A model generated the notes under the pieces. It ran no database searches, was not told the DNA's origin, and worked only from the letters and a program-made list of their open reading frames with translations. The translations under genes and the position numbers were made by a program. A DNA stretch of 9,594 nt from CAWEZN01 sp964498015. Its GTDB lineage: Bacteria; Zixibacteria; MSB-5A5; GN15; PGXB01. The stretch lies in the NCBI GenBank assembly GCA_964498015.1, contig CAZCFT010000087.1, positions 1 to 9,594 on the forward strand, in the 5' to 3' direction. Shown one piece after another: positions 6,060-9,594 of the stretch. How positions within the stretch are numbered: the first letter of the stretch is position 1; each line of letters starts with the position of its first letter.

Positions 6060-7301
6060 ATGAAACTTAGCTCCGGCGTTGATAATACAGGAATTGAAAA
6101 AAGTATCGAGATATCAAAACGCGGACAGGCTCTCCCGGCATCTCCAATAAGAAAGTTGATCCCTTTCGCTGATCAGGCGAAGAAGAGGGGGATCAAGATT
6201 TATCATCTCAACATCGGTCAGCCGGATATTGAGACTCCTGCCGAATTTTGGCAAGCGGTAAAAGGGTATACAAGCAAAGCGCTTGCTTACGGCAATTCTC
6301 AAGGGATGGCGGATTATCTGAAAAAACTATCTGCCTATTATCATAGATGCGGCCTCGACATAGGGTCAGATGAGATAATTGTGACTACCGGCGGCTCGGA
6401 GGCTATAATATTTGCCATGACCATAATCTGCGAACCGGGCGACGAAATCATGGTCTTTGAACCATTTTACACTAATTATAACGGTTTTGCGGTGCAGGCC
6501 GGAATTAGGCTTGTCCCCGTCACGACTCACGCAGAGGATGGTTTCCACCTTCCGTCAAAAGAGATTATCGAGAAGAAGATAACCGACAAGACCAGAGGCA
6601 TACTCTACTGCAATCCCAACAATCCGACTGGAACAATCTATACCAGAGAAGAGCTTAATAATCTGAAGCAGTTGGCTCTGGAAAATAATCTATTCTTGCT
6701 GGCTGATGAGGTCTATCGCGAGTATATCTATGAAGGGAAGCATATCAGCGTTATGTCGCTGAAAGAAATCGGCGATCGGGCGATAATGCTCGATTCGATC
6801 AGCAAGCGTTTTTCGGCCTGCGGCGCCCGTGTTGGGAATCTGGCAACCAAGAATCGCGATGTTTACCGCGCCGCCCTGCGCCTCGGACAGGCCAGACTCT
6901 GTTCCCCGACCCTTGAGCAAGTCGGAGCGGCGGCCGCTTACGACCTCCTGGGCGACGACTATTTCAAGAAAATGATTGGAGAATATAAGAGGCGTCGCGA
7001 TGTGGCCTATGAGGGTTTAATGAAGATCCCCGGCACAATCTGCGTCAATCCGGGCGGGGCTTTTTATATCATGGCCCAATTACCGATTGATAATGCCGAG
7101 CAATTCGCATCATTCATGCTGACCGATTTCAGCCATGATAATAAGACGGTCATGGTGGCTCCCGGCCCGGGATTTTACGCCACTCCGGGCAAAGGTCAGA
7201 ACGAATGCCGAATCGCCTATGTTCTGAAATCAGAAGACCTGCATGATGCAATGGATATTCTGAGACGCGGGATTGAAGCTTATAATTCCAAGGGAAAATA
7301 A
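6060..7301 (+). CDS. PLP-dependent class I/II aminotransferase (aspartate aminotransferase-like)
   Basis: This cytoplasmic fold-type I enzyme moves an amino group between an amino acid and a 2-oxo acid. All family landmarks are present: NIGQPDIETP (51-60), GGSEAI (111-116) for the cofactor phosphate, NPNNPTG (185-191), ADEVYREY (215-222, with D216 and Y219 contacting the PLP ring), SISKRFSACGARVG (246-259, with Schiff-base K249 and R257), NPGGAFY (330-336), and the carboxylate-binding arginine R384 in ECRIAYVL. At 413 residues it is slightly long, because about 17 residues precede the usual ISKRGQALPASPIRKL opening. ATG 6060 is supported by GAGG five bases upstream. Preferred substrate cannot be assigned, so I give no gene symbol. 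It heads a plus-strand cluster with the ROK kinase 63 bp downstream. Confidence 0.95.
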   Translation: MKLSSGVDNTGIEKSIEISKRGQALPASPIRKLIPFADQAKKRGIKIYHLNIGQPDIETPAEFWQAVKGYTSKALAYGNSQGMADYLKKLSAYYHRCGLDIGSDEIIVTTGGSEAIIFAMTIICEPGDEIMVFEPFYTNYNGFAVQAGIRLVPVTTHAEDGFHLPSKEIIEKKITDKTRGILYCNPNNPTGTIYTREELNNLKQLALENNLFLLADEVYREYIYEGKHISVMSLKEIGDRAIMLDSISKRFSACGARVGNLATKNRDVYRAALRLGQARLCSPTLEQVGAAAAYDLLGDDYFKKMIGEYKRRRDVAYEGLMKIPGTICVNPGGAFYIMAQLPIDNAEQFASFMLTDFSHDNKTVMVAPGPGFYATPGKGQNECRIAYVLKSEDLHDAMDILRRGIEAYNSKGK

Positions 7302-7325
7302 TTTTCATTGTTCAATAAATATTTC

Positions 7326-7354
7326 TTTACAGAGAGCGCAAAATTTCTTATCTG
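7326..7354 (+). promoter_or_regulatory. Weak candidate promoter for the ROK kinase
   Basis: TTTACA (7326-7331) and TATCTG (7349-7354) are 17 bases apart. The -35 matches five of six, the -10 only three. If used, transcription would start within a few bases of ATG 7365, giving an almost leaderless message, which would fit the absence of a ribosome binding site there. Confidence 0.25.
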
Positions 7355-7364
7355 AAATTCCATC

Positions 7365-8342
7365 ATGAAAAACATTGAGCATTACGCCGGAATTGATATT
7401 GGCGGGTCAAATATAAAATATGGACTTTTCGACTCCACCGGCAAAATAATCTATCGCGATCAAAAGCCGGCTATGGTGGAAAAAGGAGCGACGCCCCTTC
7501 TTCATCTGACCACCAATATTGCCGAAAATCTTCTTCTGCACGCGGCAGAAGAGGAGCTTCATGTGAACTGGCTTGGGATCGGCTCGCCCGGCGCTATAGA
7601 TAATCAAACGGGAACGGTTAAGGGAAAATGCCCCAACATTTCCGACTGGACCGGAACTGAAATCGGATCACATTTGAAGAAGCATCTTAATCTTCCGGTC
7701 TTTGTTGATAATGATGCCAATACAATGGCATTGGCCGAGCTTAGATTTGGCGCGGCTCAGCGATTCAATACGGTCCTTTGCATTACTGTCGGCACAGGTA
7801 TTGGCGGAGGAATAATCATTGACAAGAACCTCTGGCGGGGAAGCTCTTTCTCGGCAGGGGAAATCGGACATACTGTTATTCGATACGATGGCAAACAGTG
7901 CAAGTGCGGAAATCAGGGGTGTCTTGAAGCCTACTGTTCATCACAGGCGATTTTGGATAGGCTGAGGGAAAAGACAAAGAATGGTCTGGGCGAGATTCTT
8001 AGTGAAGTCCTCTCCGGCGACATTCAAAATCTGAATATTAAGAAACTTTTCTCCGCGGCCAAGAAAGGGGACGAAATATCGCTGGCGGTCATCGAAGAGA
8101 CAGCGACTATACTTGGCGCCGGACTCTCGGGAGTCGTAAATATGCTAAATCCTGAAGCGATTATCTTTGGCGGCGGTATAATAGATGGCGGCGCCGGATT
8201 TATTGAAGTTGCCGGGGCCGAAATTCGCAGGAGGGCATTTCCGACAGCGACAGAAAACCTGCGGATACTCAAGGCGGAGTTGGGCAATGACGCCGGATTT
8301 ATCGGCGCGGGATTGCTTGGCGAATATAAGTCCAAAAAATAG
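7365..8342 (+). CDS. ROK-family sugar kinase, glucokinase-like
   Basis: The protein should use ATP to phosphorylate a hexose or similar sugar in the cytoplasm. At 325 residues it is normal for a ROK kinase and lacks the N-terminal helix-turn-helix of ROK repressors. Motifs in order: phosphate-1 loop GIDIGGSNIKYG (9-20); IGSPGAID (72-79); catalytic aspartate D117 in VDNDAN; phosphate-2 loop TVGTGIGGGI (141-150); GEIGHT (165-170); the zinc site H169, C179, C181, C186 in CKCGNQGCLEAY; and the adenosine-side loop PEAIIFGGGIIDGG (263-276). The intact zinc motif and catalytic Asp make activity likely. Glucose is the commonest substrate, but N-acetylmannosamine, fructose or other sugars are not excluded. 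No Shine-Dalgarno is visible before ATG 7365. It lies between the aminotransferase and a small membrane protein 15 bp downstream. Confidence 0.94.
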   Translation: MKNIEHYAGIDIGGSNIKYGLFDSTGKIIYRDQKPAMVEKGATPLLHLTTNIAENLLLHAAEEELHVNWLGIGSPGAIDNQTGTVKGKCPNISDWTGTEIGSHLKKHLNLPVFVDNDANTMALAELRFGAAQRFNTVLCITVGTGIGGGIIIDKNLWRGSSFSAGEIGHTVIRYDGKQCKCGNQGCLEAYCSSQAILDRLREKTKNGLGEILSEVLSGDIQNLNIKKLFSAAKKGDEISLAVIEETATILGAGLSGVVNMLNPEAIIFGGGIIDGGAGFIEVAGAEIRRRAFPTATENLRILKAELGNDAGFIGAGLLGEYKSKK

Positions 8343-8357
8343 CGAAAGGCATGAGTC

Positions 8358-8729
8358 ATGAGTAAAGAAAGCGATAAGATGCCTCTGGGGGTTAAGATTC
8401 TGGGATGGTATGGGATAATATTCAGCATCACTTTTTTTCTGGTCGCAGTGGTTAATATTGTCCTTTCGATTCTCGATAGAACCTATAAGGACATCGGCCA
8501 GAATTTATTTATCGGTCTTTACGGAATTCCGATTCTTGCATTCAGCCTCGGTTTCAAGAATGGGCAGAAGTGGGGATGGTATGGGTATTCAATCATCCTG
8601 ATTTTGGTGGTTATCTGGTCGATACCGGGGTATCGTGACATATATGGTATTTTGGTGGGCCTCTTCTCTCTGATCGTTCTGGCGGGAATCCTGATGCCAT
8701 CGGTTCGAAGGCGCTTTTTTGCCGCCTAA
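8358..8729 (+). CDS. Small four-helix membrane protein of unknown function
   Basis: The 123-residue protein has four likely transmembrane segments at about 12-38, 48-66, 74-89 and 95-113, with a basic C-terminal end (PSVRRRFFAA) that should face the cytoplasm. The loop GFKNGQKWGWYGY (65-77), a lysine-rich turn next to a Trp/Gly-rich helix start, is the kind of motif found in many small uncharacterised integral membrane proteins. I do not recognise a family. ATG 8358 is preceded by AAAGG (8345-8349) at eight bases. The 15-bp gap to the ROK kinase suggests co-transcription, but nothing in the sequence shows a shared function. Confidence 0.75.
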   Translation: MSKESDKMPLGVKILGWYGIIFSITFFLVAVVNIVLSILDRTYKDIGQNLFIGLYGIPILAFSLGFKNGQKWGWYGYSIILILVVIWSIPGYRDIYGILVGLFSLIVLAGILMPSVRRRFFAA

Positions 8730-8736
8730 AAATAAG

Positions 8737-8764
8737 TTGACATCTGCCGAAAATAGGATAGATT
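8737..8764 (+). promoter_or_regulatory. Promoter of tRNA-Phe
   Basis: TTGACA (8737-8742) and TAGATT (8759-8764) are 16 bases apart. The -35 is perfect and the -10 matches four of six. Transcription would start about 20 bases upstream of the tRNA. Confidence 0.5.
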
Positions 8765-8790
8765 GGCGGAAATTTTGGTCTATTTTATTT

Positions 8791-8863
<73 letters not shown>

Positions 8864-8871
8864 TTTTTTTA

Positions 8872-8899
8872 TTGTGATTTTGGGGGATATTGATAAATT
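8872..8899 (+). promoter_or_regulatory. Weak candidate promoter of tRNA-Thr
   Basis: TTGTGA (8872-8877) and TAAATT (8894-8899) are 16 bases apart, each matching four of six. Co-transcription with tRNA-Phe, 49 bp upstream, is an equal alternative. Confidence 0.25.
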
Positions 8900-8912
8900 G
8901 GGATGTTTGTAA

Positions 8913-8985
8913 GCCACGGTAGCTCAGCTGGTAGAGCAGCTGATTCGTAATCAGCAGGTCTGCGGTTCGATCCCGCACCGTGGCT
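8913..8985 (+). tRNA. tRNA-Thr (CGT)
   Basis: A 73-base cloverleaf: acceptor GCCACGG/CCGTGGC, D stem GCTC/GAGC, anticodon stem GCTGA/TCAGC with loop TTCGTAA (anticodon CGT, reading ACG), variable AGGTC, T stem TGCGG/CCGCA with loop TTCGATC, discriminator T73. CCA is not encoded. A run of five Ts starts at the discriminator position. Confidence 0.97.
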
Positions 8986-9223
8986 TTTTGAATTGCAGAT
9001 AATTATCCAATCGATTCAAAAAGGGGGCGAACGCCAACGGATCAGATGAAATGTTGCGTTCAAATTAAGCCCTTGTCTTGTGGTCGGTTGGTTCTCAGAC
9101 CAATTCGCCGATGGCGAACGGCGGGTTTGCCGTCAAGGTCCGGCCCCGACGGGAGAACCTGCGGGTCACAGTACTTATGGGACGGCCTCAGGACATCTGC
9201 CGGGCACGATATGCAAATAAAAT
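8986..9223. other. Gene-free, hairpin-rich intergenic stretch
   Basis: I find no convincing gene here on either strand. Several exact inverted repeats are packed together: TTTTTGAAT/ATTCAAAAA (8985-8993 and 9014-9022), TTGGT/ACCAA (9088-9092 and 9099-9103), TTCGCC/GGCGAA (9104-9109 and 9113-9118) and ACGGC/GCCGT (9118-9122 and 9129-9133). The last three are directly consecutive. This may be a structured RNA, an intergenic repeat family member, or the decayed edge of an older gene. GC content is higher here than in the AT-rich spacers elsewhere in the window. Confidence 0.4.
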
Positions 9224-9248
9224 GGGGACGGGCGAAAGGCCCGTCCCC
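9224..9248 (-). terminator. Rho-independent terminator of the dockerin-protein gene
   Basis: GGGGACGGGC (9224-9233) and GCCCGTCCCC (9239-9248) form a perfect 10-bp GC-rich stem with a five-base loop. On the minus strand it is followed by ATTTTATTT, a T-rich tail, and it starts about 22 bases after the dockerin gene's stop codon. Confidence 0.85.
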
Positions 9249-9270
9249 TGAGTGTGATTATTATTTTGCC

Positions 9271-9594
9271 CTATGGGCAATTCGGAGCAGAACCTTGCTT
9301 GTAGAGAAAATTAATCAAATAAGTAATATCAAGGGCGTTGACGGTACCTGATTTGTTAACATCTCCCGAATCCATGGGGTCAGGAGCGGCTCCATGCTTA
9401 TAGAGGAAGTTGATTAGATAGGTTATATCGAGAGCGTTGACAACGCCACTCTTGTTGACATCACCACAGACAAAGTCGCAGAGGTCTCCAATCCCGTCGA
9501 GATCGGCATCGGCCTGGTCAGGATTGAATTTATTGGGGCAGTTGTCGCAGAGGTTGCCAATGCCGTCGGTATCAGCATCGGCCTGATCGGGATT
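9271..9594 (-). CDS. Surface or secreted protein C-terminus: thrombospondin type-3 repeats plus dockerin type I (partial)
   Basis: Only the last 107 residues lie in the window; the N-terminal part is beyond the right edge. Two thrombospondin type-3 calcium repeats come first (NPDQADADTDGIGNLCDNCP, then NPDQADADLDGIGDLCD). A dockerin type I domain of two copies follows: CGDVNKSGVVNALDITYLIN and GDVNKSGTVNALDITYLIN, each continuing FLYK. Each copy opens with a calcium loop of the D-x-N-x-S type. The protein ends SAPNCP at a TAG (9271-9273) and is followed by a strong terminator. Such modules sit on extracellular or cell-surface proteins, where dockerins bind cohesins. The linkage to TSP3 repeats in a non-cellulosomal setting is the main taxonomic clue in the window. 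The function of the missing part is unknown. Confidence 0.93.
   Translation of the reverse strand, partial: NPDQADADTDGIGNLCDNCPNKFNPDQADADLDGIGDLCDFVCGDVNKSGVVNALDITYLINFLYKHGAAPDPMDSGDVNKSGTVNALDITYLINFLYKQGSAPNCP

Noticed and set aside
8024..8431. 135-codon minus-strand frame, rich in Pro, Ser and Ile
   Set aside because: It is antisense to the ROK kinase C-terminus and the next gene's start; its composition is typical of a shadow frame.
8864..8870. T7 run after tRNA-Phe as an intrinsic terminator
   Set aside because: The preceding GC-rich sequence is the tRNA acceptor and T arm rather than a dedicated hairpin; it may weaken read-through, but I do not call it a terminator.
9046..9351. 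101-codon plus-strand frame
   Set aside because: It runs through the hairpin cluster and terminator and then antisense to the dockerin repeats; no protein-like pattern is visible.

Overview
The window most resembles a Gram-negative-type bacterium of the FCB superphylum, and candidate phylum Zixibacteria is my best guess. That guess rests mainly on the right-edge protein, whose C-terminus joins thrombospondin type-3 calcium repeats to a dockerin pair, a tail I associate with that lineage. Weak or missing Shine-Dalgarno sites and moderate GC are compatible. No rRNA or phylogenetic marker is available to confirm it.

Layout, left to right. A minus-strand HD-domain phosphohydrolase runs off the left edge (1-453). 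Divergent from it is a large polytopic membrane protein with a C-terminal TPR array (550-2535). A strong sigma70-type promoter then drives a tRNA-His (2601-2675), followed 172 bp later by histidyl-tRNA synthetase (hisS, 2848-4311). Next is a membrane protein with an extracytoplasmic N-terminal domain and a PrsW/YhfC-like intramembrane region (4385-5887). A promoter with a short leader ORF precedes a plus-strand cluster of class I aminotransferase (6060-7301), ROK-family sugar kinase (7365-8342) and a small four-helix membrane protein (8358-8729). tRNA-Phe and tRNA-Thr follow in tandem. The right end is a hairpin-rich gene-free stretch and a strong terminator for the minus-strand dockerin protein, whose 5' part lies beyond the window.

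The most interesting content is the tRNA-His/HisRS pair. The tRNA has no encoded G-1, has U72 in a G1:U72 wobble, and has discriminator A73. This is the identity set known from a clade of alphaproteobacteria (Caulobacter type), not the usual bacterial G-1:C73. The adjacent HisRS carries a eukaryote/alphaproteobacterium-like motif 2 (GRYREFMQCDFDIVG) in place of the usual bacterial version. The two therefore look like a co-evolved divergent histidylation system, carried side by side in what seems to be a non-proteobacterial genome. A perfect 9-bp inverted repeat abutting a TATAAT just upstream of hisS may regulate it.

The other genes are mostly housekeeping or of unknown role. No mobile element, CRISPR array or phage gene was seen.
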